DNA from: Deltaproteobacteria bacterium
GTDB taxonomy: Bacteria > Desulfobacterota > Binatia > Binatales > Binataceae
Direction of reading: 5' to 3'
NCBI GenBank assembly: GCA_021780225.1
Contig: JAJXZF010000045.1
Span: forward strand, 1-64,000
DNA length: 64,000 nucleotides
Within the stretch, counting starts at the first letter, position 1. Each line of letters starts with the position of its first letter. The notes under the pieces were generated by a model. The model saw nothing but the letters and a program-made list of their open reading frames with translations, searched no databases and had not been told where the DNA came from. Shown here piece after piece: positions 48,888 to 57,719 of this stretch. The translations under genes were made by a program, and so were the position numbers.

Positions 48888-49208
48888 ATGGATGAATACG
48901 TCGTCGTCGCCCGCCGCGACGAGATTCCGGAGGGCCGCGCCAGGGTGATCGAAATCGGCGGCCACGCGATCGCGGTCTTCAATCTCGGCGGCGAGTATCA
49001 TGCCATCGCCAACGCCTGCCTGCATGAGGGCGGACCGCTCGGCGAGGGCGGCGTCTACGGCTCGCGCGTGGTCTGTCCGCTGCACGGCTGGGAATACGAT
49101 TTGACCACAGGCGCCTGCGTTGACGATCCGGCGATGAAACTCGCGTGCTATCGAGTCAAAATCGAGGGCGACGAGGTGTTGCTCGCCCTCGCGGTGGACC
49201 CGCGCTGA
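48888..49208 (+). CDS. Rieske [2Fe-2S] protein, NirD/ferredoxin-like
   Basis: 106 residues. The cluster motifs are ACLHEGGPLGEG (Cys-x-His) and VVCPLHGWEYDL (Cys-x2-His), separated as in small Rieske ferredoxins of dioxygenase systems and nitrite reductase small subunits. No oxygenase or reductase gene is next to it, so its partner is not visible. It follows argJ by 28 bases and probably shares its transcript. Confidence 0.9.
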   Translation: MDEYVVVARRDEIPEGRARVIEIGGHAIAVFNLGGEYHAIANACLHEGGPLGEGGVYGSRVVCPLHGWEYDLTTGACVDDPAMKLACYRVKIEGDEVLLALAVDPR

Positions 49209-49304
49209 GCGCGGCCAGGCCCTCGGTTGAATCGCGCCGCCGCGGCCAATTAGAATTTGCAGTTTGATGCGTGCTGAAAAATCTTCTTGGGCGGAACGGT
49301 GCTG

Positions 49305-50177
49305 ATGGCCGCGGGTGATCGCGAATCCGCCGGCCGCCTGCCCGATTTCCTTGGCGTTGGCCCGCCGCGCGCCGCGACCTCGTGGCTCGACGCCGCTCTG
49401 CGCGGCCACGCCGGTCTTCCCCGCGCGGTCAAGGAAGTCGACTTTTTTATCGAGAATTACCAGCGCGGAATCGACTGGTACATGAAGTATTTCGCTGACT
49501 GCGATCCGAATCTGCCGTGCGGCGAAATCTGCGCGAGCTACTTTCCCGCGGTCGCGCGCGAACGGATCGTGAAACATCTCCCTCGCTGCAAGATTATCTG
49601 CACGTTCCGCGATCCGGTCGAACGGCGCTATTCGTTCTACAAGCTGGCGGTGCGCAACGCCTGGACCAGCGAAGACTTCGAAACCTGGGTTCAAAACGAC
49701 GAGGTCGGCGACGGCGCGGGGCTGCGCGGATGGTTCGACGACTTCGGCCGCGACCGCGTGCTCGTTCTGATTCACGACGATCTCGAGGCCGATCCGCAGG
49801 CTTATCTCGACCGCGTCTGCCGGTTTATCGGAATCGCGCCATATTCGCTCGCCGAAACCGAGGTCGGCGCTCGCCGCATCAACACCTTCAGCGCGCCGCC
49901 GCGCAACCCAAAGCTCGCGCGCCGCGGCCGCAAGCTGCGCGATTGGCTGAAATCGCGCGAGGCCTACCGGACCATCAACCTGCTGGGCCGCGCCGGACTG
50001 TGGCGCTATTGTTTCGACGGCGGCGATCGATTCGAGGCGCTCGCGCCCGCTGTCGAGGCGCGCCTGCGCGCGCGCTACCGTCCCGAGGTCGAGGCGCTCG
50101 AGGAGTTGACCGGCCGCGATCTCTCCGCATGGAAGTTCGGCTCGAACCGCGGCGGGGCTGGAGACCGGCGCGGATGA
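49305..50177 (+). CDS. sulfotransferase family protein (PAPS-dependent type)
   Basis: 290 residues from the ATG at 49305; the ORF track TTG at 49287 has no better support. LPDFLGVGPPRAATSWLDAALRGH carries the 5'-phosphosulfate loop (a variant of PRSGTTWL), and IICTFRDPVERRYSFYKLAVRN the 3'-phosphate loop with Arg and Ser. The enzyme would move sulfate from PAPS to a hydroxyl or amine of a carbohydrate or small molecule. TAGAAT at 49251-49256 is a possible -10. First gene of the sulfotransferase/glycosyltransferase cassette, paralogous to the last. Confidence 0.87.
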   Translation: MAAGDRESAGRLPDFLGVGPPRAATSWLDAALRGHAGLPRAVKEVDFFIENYQRGIDWYMKYFADCDPNLPCGEICASYFPAVARERIVKHLPRCKIICTFRDPVERRYSFYKLAVRNAWTSEDFETWVQNDEVGDGAGLRGWFDDFGRDRVLVLIHDDLEADPQAYLDRVCRFIGIAPYSLAETEVGARRINTFSAPPRNPKLARRGRKLRDWLKSREAYRTINLLGRAGLWRYCFDGGDRFEALAPAVEARLRARYRPEVEALEELTGRDLSAWKFGSNRGGAGDRRG

Positions 50178-50211
50178 GGCCGCATGCGCGGTGCTGGACC
50201 GGCTGCCTGCA

Positions 50212-51144
50212 ATGACCCGCGTATCGGCCATCATCCCGGTTTATAACGGCGCCGCGACCGTCGCCGACGCAATACGCAGCGCCCTCGCCCAATCTTTGGC
50301 CGATCTTGAAATAATCGTGGTTGACGACGGTTCGACCGACGCCACTCCCGCCGTGCTCGATCAATTCGGCGATCGGATTCGCGCCATCCGCCAGCCCAAC
50401 GCCGGAAGTTCAGCCGCGCGCAACCGCGGCGCGGCCGCAGCCGCGGGAGAATATCTCGCCTTTCTCGACGCTGACGATATTTGGGCGCCTGCGATGGCCG
50501 AGCGCTGCGCCGCCGCCCTCGACGCCCATCCGGAATGCGTGATGGCCTTCGCCAATCTTGCGCTCGTGGACAGCGATGGGCGCGACCTTGGCGCGCCTTT
50601 GATTGGACCCGGCTTCGATCATGCGCCGGCGCTCGATGAAATGCTCGCGCGCCTGTGGCCAATCATGCCGAGCGCGATGATGGTGCGGCGCTCGTCCTAC
50701 GAAGCAGCCGGGGGATTTGACGCGAGGTTTCGCTTCGGCTTCGAGGACGTGGAGTTTACTTTGCGGTTGCGTGAGCTCGGCGCTTTCTGGTTCATCCCGG
50801 AACCGCTGGCCAAATGGCGGTTCGCTTTTTTTCCGCGGCAATTCAAGACCGGATGGCAACGGCCGGAGGCGGTGGCGCTGCTGGATCAGACGTTGCGCGC
50901 GCGCTACGGCGTATCGGCCGATGTTATGATCGCCGGCCGCGGCCGCGCCAGCCGCAGCATCCTGGGCTATATCGGACTGCGCGCGCTCGGCCGCGGCGAC
51001 CGCGCCGCCGCGCGCGAGGCTTTTCGCCGCGCGCTCCAGCTCGATCCGTGGCGGATGCGTAACATTATGCGTTATCTGCGAACCTTCCTGCCGCCGTCGC
51101 TCGCCCGCGCCTTGTCTGGACGCACGGGAGCCGCCGGCCGATAG
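50212..51144 (+). CDS. family 2 glycosyltransferase
   Basis: 310 residues from the ATG at 50212 (MTRVSAIIPVYNGAATVA). IVVDDGSTDATPAVL, RNRGAAAAAGEYLAFLDADDIW (D-x-D) and GFEDVEFTLRLREL define the GT-A fold. The tail (ALQLDPWRMRNIMRYLRTFLPPSLARALSGRT) closely resembles that of the minus-strand GT2 at 28227-29201, so the two derive from a duplication. Second in the cassette; 34 bases after the sulfotransferase stop. Confidence 0.9.
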   Translation: MTRVSAIIPVYNGAATVADAIRSALAQSLADLEIIVVDDGSTDATPAVLDQFGDRIRAIRQPNAGSSAARNRGAAAAAGEYLAFLDADDIWAPAMAERCAAALDAHPECVMAFANLALVDSDGRDLGAPLIGPGFDHAPALDEMLARLWPIMPSAMMVRRSSYEAAGGFDARFRFGFEDVEFTLRLRELGAFWFIPEPLAKWRFAFFPRQFKTGWQRPEAVALLDQTLRARYGVSADVMIAGRGRASRSILGYIGLRALGRGDRAAAREAFRRALQLDPWRMRNIMRYLRTFLPPSLARALSGRTGAAGR

Positions 51145-51167
51145 GTTCGCGCGAAGCGATCCGCCCG

Positions 51168-52307
51168 ATGCGAATCCTGATGGCAGCGGAAGACTTCGCC
51201 GCGATCGGCGGCATTCAAGAGTTGGTCGATCGTCTCGCCGTCGAGTTGCTCGCGATGGGCCATCAGGTGGAGATTTTCTCGACCGCTCATGTCACGCCCG
51301 GCCTTGAACGCACGCCCGCGGCGCCGGCCGGGATCGTTTACGGAGATATTCCCGGCCGCAAAGCGCTCAGCCTGCGTCATCCCGAGCGCCTGTGGCGCCA
51401 GCCGGTCGCGGACGAATTGATTACGCGGATCCGCTCCTTTCGCCCCGATCTCGTGAACTCGCATCTCTGGACATGGGATAAAATTCCGACCGTCGCCGAT
51501 GCGGCGCGCCGCACCAGGACGCCGTTCGTGCAGTCGCTTTACGATTCGTGGGGTTCCGGCAAGCTCGGCCGCCGCGCGATGCGCGCGCTGAATCGTGCGG
51601 CAGGGCTGACCGCGCTTTCGCGCGCCACGCGCGATTATTTTTCCAGTTTCGCGCGCCGCGCCCGTCAGGCCCATATCGTCCTCGGCGGCGTCGATCTGGC
51701 CGCCGCCGAAGCCGCACCGGCGTATCGGCGCGAACGCCCGTACATTCTGAGCGCCGCGCGAATAGATCTGCGGCAGAAGGCGCTCGATCTGCTTGTGGAA
51801 GCGTTCGCGCTCGCCGCGCCGGAATTTCTCTCGGTCGATCTGTTAATCGCGGGCGATGGTCCCGACCGCGAAAAGCTGGCGGCGCTGGCCGCCGCGCGCG
51901 GGATCGCGGATCGCGTTTTCGTTCTGGGCGCGCGGCTGCGCGCCGAACTTTGGTCGCTCTACAAAGGCGCGCGTTGTTTCGCGATGCCGAGCCGGATGCC
52001 GGAAGGGCTGGGCCTGGTGTTTCTCGAATCGATGGCGTGCGGGCGTCCGGTAATCGCCACCGCGGCCGGCGGCGCGCTTGAAATCGTTTTTCACGGCGAC
52101 AACGGTTTGCTGGTCGATCGGCTCGAACCCGCGGCATGGGCCGGCGCGATCCGGGCGATGCTCGCCGACGCGGCGGCGTGCGATGCGATGGGACGCCGCG
52201 GCTATGCGATGGTGCGCGAGCGTTTCAGTTGGCGCGCCGTCGCCGAGCGCCATTGCGCCGCGTATGCGGAAGCTCTTGGCGGCGCATCTCGCAAAGACTT
52301 AAATTAG
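51168..52307 (+). CDS. family 4 glycosyltransferase
   Basis: 379 residues, GT-B fold. The N-terminal MRILMAAEDFAAIGGIQELVDRLAVELLAMGHQVEIFS has the acceptor-side Rossmann pattern; the C-terminal half has AARIDLRQKALDLLVEAFALA, GDGPDREKLAALAAARGIADRVFVLG, and the GT4 signature SRMPEGLGLVFLESMACGRPVIATAAGG with the EX7E-type Glu pair. It probably adds a sugar to a glycan on the cytoplasmic face. It is third in the cassette, 23 bases after the GT2 stop. Confidence 0.9.
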   Translation: MRILMAAEDFAAIGGIQELVDRLAVELLAMGHQVEIFSTAHVTPGLERTPAAPAGIVYGDIPGRKALSLRHPERLWRQPVADELITRIRSFRPDLVNSHLWTWDKIPTVADAARRTRTPFVQSLYDSWGSGKLGRRAMRALNRAAGLTALSRATRDYFSSFARRARQAHIVLGGVDLAAAEAAPAYRRERPYILSAARIDLRQKALDLLVEAFALAAPEFLSVDLLIAGDGPDREKLAALAAARGIADRVFVLGARLRAELWSLYKGARCFAMPSRMPEGLGLVFLESMACGRPVIATAAGGALEIVFHGDNGLLVDRLEPAAWAGAIRAMLADAAACDAMGRRGYAMVRERFSWRAVAERHCAAYAEALGGASRKDLN

Positions 52308-52373
52308 GCGTTCGCGCCGAACGGACCGCGATCGCGCCAAGCCCGCACCCAGCGAATCATGGAGAATCAGCCG

Positions 52374-53288
52374 ATGAGTGGCTACGGAAATCTTCGCTTG
52401 CCGGATTTTATCGCGGTCGGCGCGCCGCGCACCGCGACCACCTGGCTCGATCGCGTGTTGATTGGTCACGTCGGCCTTCCCGCCGGAGTCAAGGAAACCC
52501 AGTTTTTCTCGTGGTATTTCGATCTTGGAATCGAATGGTACGCCGCGCACTTCTGGAATTGTCCGCCCGATCTTCCCGTCGGCGAAATCGCGACGACCTA
52601 TTTTGATTCGCCGCCGGCGCGCGGCCGGATCAAGCAATTTATCCCCAAGTGCAAAATCATCTGCACGCTGCGCGATCCGGTGCGGCGCCTCTATTCGCAT
52701 TACCGCCAGCTCCGGCGCGAGGGATTTTTGGGCGACGTTTCCTTCCGGAGTGCGATGGAACAACATCGCAAGTGGGACAGTCCCGGCAACATGTTCAGCA
52801 TCAGCCGCTACGCCGGGAATGTACGCGGCTGGCGGGAGAATTTCGGAGCGGAAAATGTATTGGTCGCGCTCAATGACGACCTGGAGGCGAACGCCCAGAG
52901 CTATCTCGATCGGGTGACCGATTTTATCGGAATCGCGCGGATTGATTTGTCGCGATCGGCGGTAGGTGGCGCCAAGGTCAATGAAATGAATGAGGCGCCG
53001 CGCAATTATAAGCTTGCGCGGCGCGCGCGCGAGTTCCGCGAACGGCTGCGCCGCCGCAAGCTCTATTTTTTGAGCGAGCGATGCGATCCGCTCTGGAATT
53101 ACTGCTTCGGGCGCGGCGCGGCGTTTCCGCCGCTCGATCCCGAGGATGAAGCGCGGGTGCGAGCTGAATTTCTTCCGGAAATCGAGGCGCTCGAAAAACT
53201 GCTAGGACGCGATTTATCGCGATGGAAATACGGCGATCGCGCGGACCCCGCGAAGGCGCCGTCAGCCGGCGCGGCGGCTCGCGAATAG
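52374..53288 (+). CDS. sulfotransferase family protein
   Basis: 304 residues from the ATG at 52374, which has GGAG 9 bases upstream; ATG 52359 is the alternative. LPDFIAVGAPRTATTWLDRVLIGH (5'-phosphosulfate loop) and IICTLRDPVRRLYSHYRQL (3'-phosphate loop) match the first sulfotransferase of the cassette, and the later GVTDFIGI-type stretch and RELPRNYKL-like tail are shared too, indicating duplication. It ends inside the 3' end of the convergent VIT1 gene (27-base overlap). Acceptor unknown. Confidence 0.87.
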   Translation: MSGYGNLRLPDFIAVGAPRTATTWLDRVLIGHVGLPAGVKETQFFSWYFDLGIEWYAAHFWNCPPDLPVGEIATTYFDSPPARGRIKQFIPKCKIICTLRDPVRRLYSHYRQLRREGFLGDVSFRSAMEQHRKWDSPGNMFSISRYAGNVRGWRENFGAENVLVALNDDLEANAQSYLDRVTDFIGIARIDLSRSAVGGAKVNEMNEAPRNYKLARRAREFRERLRRRKLYFLSERCDPLWNYCFGRGAAFPPLDPEDEARVRAEFLPEIEALEKLLGRDLSRWKYGDRADPAKAPSAGAAARE

Positions 53289-53993
53289 CGCGCCCGCGCC
53301 GTACGTCACCGCCGCGGCCGCGATTCCGATCGCCATGCTTTCCAAACCGCTGCGCCACCACGAGCGCGCCGTGATCATGGTCTTGGCCGCGCCGACGGCG
53401 AACAGCACGCACACCGTCGCAATCGCCGATACCGCGATTCCCAGCGGGGGGGCCACGAACAGATAGGGAATCACCGGCGCCATCGCGCCGAGCAGGTAGG
53501 AGATTCCGACCGTCAAACCCGAGCGCAGCGGCGATTCGTCCACTTCGCTGCCGAAGCCAAGCTCCTCGTGCATCATCACGTCGCTCCATCGTTTCGGATC
53601 CGACGTGATGTGGGCGATAATCTGTTCCAACAACGGACCGCTGAAACCCTTGTTGCGGTAAATTCCGCTAATCTCCTCGCGCTCGCGCTCCGGCCAGCGC
53701 TCGATTTCGATGCGCTCGCGCCGGATTTCGCTCTGGTAGAACTCGTGCTGCGCGCGCGCCGACGCGTATGCCGCCAGCCCCATCGCCACGGCTCCGCCAA
53801 GCATCTCCGAAATTCCGGCCATGATCACGACCGAAGCGACGCTGAACGCGCTCGCGACGCCGGAGGTAACCGCGAACGACGCCACCAAGCCGTCGTTCAA
53901 TCCCAGCATCAGATCCCGGAGATTGGCGCCGCCCGGCGCGTGAACCTGTTCGGTATGATGATCGTATTCGCGCTTGAACGCTTCTATAGCCAT
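53262..53993 (-). CDS. VIT1/CCC1-family transporter
   Basis: 243 residues. NLRDLMLGLNDGLVASFAVTSGVASA is the characteristic first helix pair of VIT1/CCC1 iron and manganese transporters; GGAVAMGLAAYASARAQHEFYQSEIRRE, the cytosolic MHEELGFGSEVDESPLRSG region (metal-binding Glu/Met) and four further helices follow. It would move Fe2+ or Mn2+ out of the cytosol. Shares its last 27 bases with the convergent sulfotransferase. Upstream, 19 bases separate it from the kinase gene, so the two may be co-transcribed. Confidence 0.9.
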   Translation of the reverse strand: MAIEAFKREYDHHTEQVHAPGGANLRDLMLGLNDGLVASFAVTSGVASAFSVASVVIMAGISEMLGGAVAMGLAAYASARAQHEFYQSEIRRERIEIERWPEREREEISGIYRNKGFSGPLLEQIIAHITSDPKRWSDVMMHEELGFGSEVDESPLRSGLTVGISYLLGAMAPVIPYLFVAPPLGIAVSAIATVCVLFAVGAAKTMITARSWWRSGLESMAIGIAAAAVTYGAGALFASRRAG

Positions 53994-54012
53994 TGTGAGT
54001 AGTCCAGTTCGA

Positions 54013-54897
54013 TTATTGCGCTCGATCGCCGGCTCCGGCCGCCGATAGATGTTCCCCGGCAGGATCGGGCTGGACGGGCGCGTCGCCCGAACGCCGTCTG
54101 CCGCGCGCGCGGCGTGCTTGCGCCGCGCGGATGCTCAAGGCGCGCGCGACGATACGGCGGGCTTCCGCGCGCTCCGGCCTGCCGCCAAGATACGCGTAAA
54201 GGAAATAGAGTCGTTGCGGACGCGGCGCGTAGCGCCCAATCGTTCGATCCAGATGTATCAAATTGAGCAGCCGCCGCTTTTCAGAAATTCGGCGGGCGCC
54301 CCGGATATCTTCCAGATCGACAAAATAGACCGTCACGCCGCCGTCGCCAGTTTCCCGCAGCATCAGGTTGGTCTCCTGCAGATCGCGCGAGTAGATGCCC
54401 GTGTCGTGCAGACGGCGGATTTCGCGCGCGATTAGCGCCGCGAGCCGGCGGCGATGGCGAAAGGCGGGTTTGCCGCCCGCAAAATAGACCGCGTCCAGAA
54501 CACGAGCTCCATCAAGCGCTTCGCACAGGATAAAACTGTCTTGCACAGATCCGAAGGATCGCGCCTCGACCGCCGCCAGCAGTTCAGCCCGGCGAAATCC
54601 GCCGGCGGCCAGAATCGACGCGCCCCGGATTGCGCGGCGGGCGCGCGAGCCGCGGATCCGCGTGAGCAATCCTTTCAGCCACGACCCCTCGTTGACGCGC
54701 TTGACGAAGACCCGCTGACCGTCCACGTTGGCGACACCCGCGACTGTCCGGGCGGTTCGCTTGACCGGCTCGAACGCCGCGGCCATTGCAAGAGCGCCTG
54801 GGCCGACCGCCAGCGATCGCCATCGCGGGCCTGCCGCAAAGAGAACGACGTTACGCATCCGTCGGTTCAGACTAGCCGATTCGGCGCCGGTAGGCAT
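54013..54897 (-). CDS. Kdo/WaaP-like lipopolysaccharide kinase family protein
   Basis: 294 residues. A protein-kinase-like fold: VFVKRVNEGSW (Lys of the ATP site), FILCEALDGARVLD (hinge), GIYSRDLQETNLML (catalytic loop, H/Y-x-D-x4-N type) and VYFVDLEDIRG (Mg-binding Asp). The first loop reads Y-S-R-D instead of H-R-D, as in Kdo kinases. Such enzymes phosphorylate core sugars of LPS. A TolA-like tail with GDAPVQPD follows. ATG at 54897; MRNVV at 54855 is an alternative. No lpx/waa genes are adjacent. Confidence 0.8.
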   Translation of the reverse strand: MPTGAESASLNRRMRNVVLFAAGPRWRSLAVGPGALAMAAAFEPVKRTARTVAGVANVDGQRVFVKRVNEGSWLKGLLTRIRGSRARRAIRGASILAAGGFRRAELLAAVEARSFGSVQDSFILCEALDGARVLDAVYFAGGKPAFRHRRRLAALIAREIRRLHDTGIYSRDLQETNLMLRETGDGGVTVYFVDLEDIRGARRISEKRRLLNLIHLDRTIGRYAPRPQRLYFLYAYLGGRPERAEARRIVARALSIRAAQARRARGRRRSGDAPVQPDPAGEHLSAAGAGDRAQ

Positions 54898-55003
54898 CGG
54901 CGGTCCGGACGCCGCCGCGGCTGTCTCGGACCAGGTTGGGATATCGTCGGTACACGTCGTGGCGCCGCCGGACGGGCCGGGACGATCGGTGAATGCGAAC
55001 GAT

Positions 55004-55432
55004 CTATCGGCCTAATGCGTAACGTATCGTGTTGAGGATGTAGATAAAATCGCGCGTTCCGGGAACGTTTCCCATCGCCGCCACCCGCTCCAGCAGCTCC
55101 ATCTCGTCTTTCTTAATCCGGTGCGACCGCCGCAAGCCGGAATCTCGGCGAAACTCGTCCCAAGCCGACAAATTGAGGCCATGACCGTCAGATTGAAGCA
55201 TCTCGACCGTGTGCGGATTTGCAAGGAAGTACAAATCGCGGCCGTCGGTCTGCAACACTTCCGCCAAACGGCCGAGGATTTTGTCCGAAGGATGGCGCTT
55301 GTCCGCTTCGAGATGGCCGATGTATGCCGTCGAGGTATTAATCCGCCGTGCGACCTCACGCTGCGTGAGGTTCAATTCGCGTCGTCGTTCGCGAATCATC
55401 TGTCCAAAAGTTCGTTCTTTTCGCCTGACCAT
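55004..55432 (-). CDS. XRE-family transcriptional regulator
   Basis: 142 residues. A lambda-repressor-like helix-turn-helix spans about residues 10-60 (IRERRRELNLTQREVARRINTSTAYIGHLEADKRHPS). The remaining 80 residues (KDEMELLERVAAMGNVPGTRDFIYILNTIRYALGR) are unlike a known ligand domain. Upstream on its own strand lies a 410-base non-coding region with repeated ACCAGA/TCTGGT words that could be its operators (see findings). Which genes it controls is unknown. Confidence 0.88.
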   Translation of the reverse strand: MVRRKERTFGQMIRERRRELNLTQREVARRINTSTAYIGHLEADKRHPSDKILGRLAEVLQTDGRDLYFLANPHTVEMLQSDGHGLNLSAWDEFRRDSGLRRSHRIKKDEMELLERVAAMGNVPGTRDFIYILNTIRYALGR

Positions 55433-55843
55433 TCGAATCCGGCTGCCAAATCACAGTCCGGTCCTCCTGCGAAGTCTGTCATCCGTCTCGATTAACGGCC
55501 GTCGCATCTGGTCTGCTTCTCGCAAGATGGCGCGCCAGTAATTCGCTGTCGGACAATTGGCGACGTTCCATCGAGGTTCTGACCAGAAATATTCGCGCTT
55601 CAATTTTGAATGCCGCGATTGCCGCATGAACCAGACGTTAGCCGGCGAATCGCAAGATAATCATAAATTTTGCCGGAATTGACCAGATTTATACAGAAAT
55701 CGTCGCATTTGGTCGCAATTGCGACAAACAGACCAGCACCGACCCCGCTTGCGGGCGCCGCATCGATGGTCTGGCGACGGGGCTATAAACGCACGCTTTG
55801 ACGCCAGGCGCCGGTCGCGTCGCGATCGGTTCGTAAACGATGA
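55433..55843. other. intergenic region upstream of the XRE regulator
   Basis: About 410 bases, more AT-rich than its flanks, with no supportable ORF. ACCAGA or ACCAGC occurs on the plus strand at 55582, 55630, 55682 and 55732, about 48-52 bases apart, and TGGTCTGG (the reverse orientation) near 55767. The first and third copies are extended to TGACCAGA. Confidence 0.55.
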
Positions 55844-56197
55844 TCAATTGCCGTAGGGATTGCGGCCGTTATTCAGGTAGATCGAGAAATCCTTAACATC
55901 GGCGATTTGATGCGGCGGACTGGAAAAATCAGCCGTGGCGCCCGCGTCGAGACGTTTGACCGCGATGGTGTCCTCGCCGAGCGGACGTCCGTTCGCATCG
56001 TAATAATGCACTTCCATGTCGAAAGCGCGCGGCCGATCGCCGGTGTTTTGCAGACGCGCCGTTACATACACGCCATTGGAATCATGTTCCAGCCGGCTCG
56101 AAATGACTTGAACCGGCTGAACCGAAAAGAACGCGTGCGCCACCAGCGCGCCAAAGGCCAGACCGGCGCCGAGCACAATCCATGAGGACTTCTTCAT
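55844..56197 (-). CDS. FxLYD-domain membrane-anchored protein
   Basis: 117 residues. An N-terminal signal or anchor (SWIVLGAGLAFGALVAHAFF) is followed by a small beta-domain: VYVTARLQNTGDRPRAFDMEVHYYDANGRPLGEDTIAV, the FxLYD-type pattern, and a tail ending NPYGN. The domain is a putative periplasmic binding or structural module with no known enzymatic role. The gene is 40 bases downstream of the acyl-CoA dehydrogenase stop on the same strand, so it may be the second gene of that transcript. Confidence 0.75.
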   Translation of the reverse strand: MKKSSWIVLGAGLAFGALVAHAFFSVQPVQVISSRLEHDSNGVYVTARLQNTGDRPRAFDMEVHYYDANGRPLGEDTIAVKRLDAGATADFSSPPHQIADVKDFSIYLNNGRNPYGN

Positions 56198-56237
56198 TGA
56201 TCGGCGCGAAAAATACTGCTTCGCTTTGCCGCGTTCC

Positions 56238-57401
56238 TCAATATGAACGCGGCAGTTTGAGCACGTGCTCGCTGATTGTATTCAGGACCATCTCCTGCGA
56301 GACCGGCGCAATCTTCAACATCCGGCATTCGCGGAAAAAGCGTTCGACGTCGTATTCCTGCATGTAGCCGTAGCCGCCGAGGGTCTGCACCGCGCGATCG
56401 CAGGCCTCGAAGCCCGCCTCGGCCGCCCGCAGCTTGGCGATATTCGCCTCGGGGCCGCAGGGCTTGTTGTGGTCGAACAGCCATGCCGCCTTCATCATCA
56501 TCAGCTCCGCGACTTCCAGCTTCGCGTAGGCGTCGGCCAATGGATGCGCGATCGCCTGGTTCTGCCCGATCGGCCGGCCAAAGACGATTCTTTCCTTGGC
56601 ATAACGCACCGCGCGATCGACCACCGAACGTCCGATGCCGATCGCTTCCGCCGCGATCAGAATCCGTTCGGGATTCAATCCGTCCAGCAGGGTATGAAAT
56701 CCCCGGCCTTCCTCGCCCACCAGGTCCGCCGCGGAGACCTTGAGATTGTCGATGAACAGCATGTTGGTGTCGACCGCATGCCGGCCCAGCTTCAGCAACT
56801 CGCGCACTTCGATCGCGTTGCGATCGACGTCGGCGAAAAAAAGCGTCATGCCGTCGGTCTTTTTCTTCACCTGCTCGATCGGCGTGGTGCGCGTCAGCAG
56901 CAGCATCTTGTGCGCTTCCTGCGCCTTGGTGGTGAAGACCTTGCGGCCGTTGACGACGTAGTTGTCGCCCTCGCGGCGCGCGAAAGTCTTGATATGCGTG
57001 ATGTCGTTGCCGGCGTCGGGCTCGGTGACGGCGAAGGATACGTGCATCTGGCCGCTGATGACACGTGGAAGATAGCGCTGCTTGATCTCCTCCGAACCGT
57101 GCCGAATCAGCGGCGCGAGCCCGAAGATGCCGAGATGAATCGAGCTTGCCGCGTTCATCGCGCCGGCGTAGGCGACTTCTTTCATCACCAGCGCGCCCTC
57201 GGTAATGCCGAGACCGCTGCCGCCATATTCCTCTGGAATCGCGATGCCGAGGTAGCCGGCGTCGGCGACGGCCTGATAGAACTCGTTGGGAAATTCCTTG
57301 CGCTGGTCTTTCCCGCGCCAATATTCGTCCGGGAAGCGCCCGCATAGCGCGCGCACGCCTTCGACAATTTCTTTCTGCGAATCGCTCAGTTCAAAATCCA
57401 T
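56238..57401 (-). CDS. acyl-CoA dehydrogenase
   Basis: 387 residues, standard length. FAD enzyme of beta-oxidation-type chemistry. YGGSGLGITEGALV, HVSFAVTEPDAGNDITHI (FAD/substrate loop), GRPIGQNQAIAHPLADAYAKLE and TLGGYGYMQEYDVERFFRE (catalytic Glu in GGxGYxxE) are all present. The ATG is 519 bases from the glnA start, in a divergent gap. Chain-length specificity cannot be predicted. A 40-base gap leads to the FxLYD gene. Confidence 0.95.
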   Translation of the reverse strand: MDFELSDSQKEIVEGVRALCGRFPDEYWRGKDQRKEFPNEFYQAVADAGYLGIAIPEEYGGSGLGITEGALVMKEVAYAGAMNAASSIHLGIFGLAPLIRHGSEEIKQRYLPRVISGQMHVSFAVTEPDAGNDITHIKTFARREGDNYVVNGRKVFTTKAQEAHKMLLLTRTTPIEQVKKKTDGMTLFFADVDRNAIEVRELLKLGRHAVDTNMLFIDNLKVSAADLVGEEGRGFHTLLDGLNPERILIAAEAIGIGRSVVDRAVRYAKERIVFGRPIGQNQAIAHPLADAYAKLEVAELMMMKAAWLFDHNKPCGPEANIAKLRAAEAGFEACDRAVQTLGGYGYMQEYDVERFFRECRMLKIAPVSQEMVLNTISEHVLKLPRSY

Positions 57402-57628
57402 CGGTCATCTCCCAAGGCGTTCCGGGAATTCGGGCGTTCGCCCCCGGAAGGATTTGCAGCGCCAATTATTACCTGTACGGCTGCGTACCTTCCAATCGAA
57501 ATCGCACTGCCCGCGGATTTCTCCGCAATCGCGGGATTGGTGCAAAGTAATTCGCGGCATTTTTTTTGCTCTAAACGTTTTTGTGCAATTTTTAAGCGGG
57601 AGGGACAGGCTCCACGGATTGCCCGATT

Positions 57629-57637
57629 TGCTATGAT
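57629..57637 (+). promoter_or_regulatory. putative extended -10 promoter of glnA
   Basis: TGCTATGAT fits an extended -10 (TGn plus TATGAT). No convincing -35 is visible. No GG-N10-GC sigma-54 site was found in this gap, so NtrC-type control of glnA is not apparent. Confidence 0.4.
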
Positions 57638-57694
57638 AGACGCTGATTTCATCGATTGAAGTCCGATCAGTTCGTTAATAGCGCGAGCAGCGGC

Positions 57695-57719
57695 GGCGCC
57701 TGTTTGATGGGCAGGCGCC
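57695..57719 (+). promoter_or_regulatory. hairpin in the glnA leader
   Basis: GGCGCCTG and CAGGCGCC form a perfect 8-bp stem with a 9-base loop, followed by TTTAA. It resembles a weak terminator or attenuator within the 5' leader. Confidence 0.4.
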
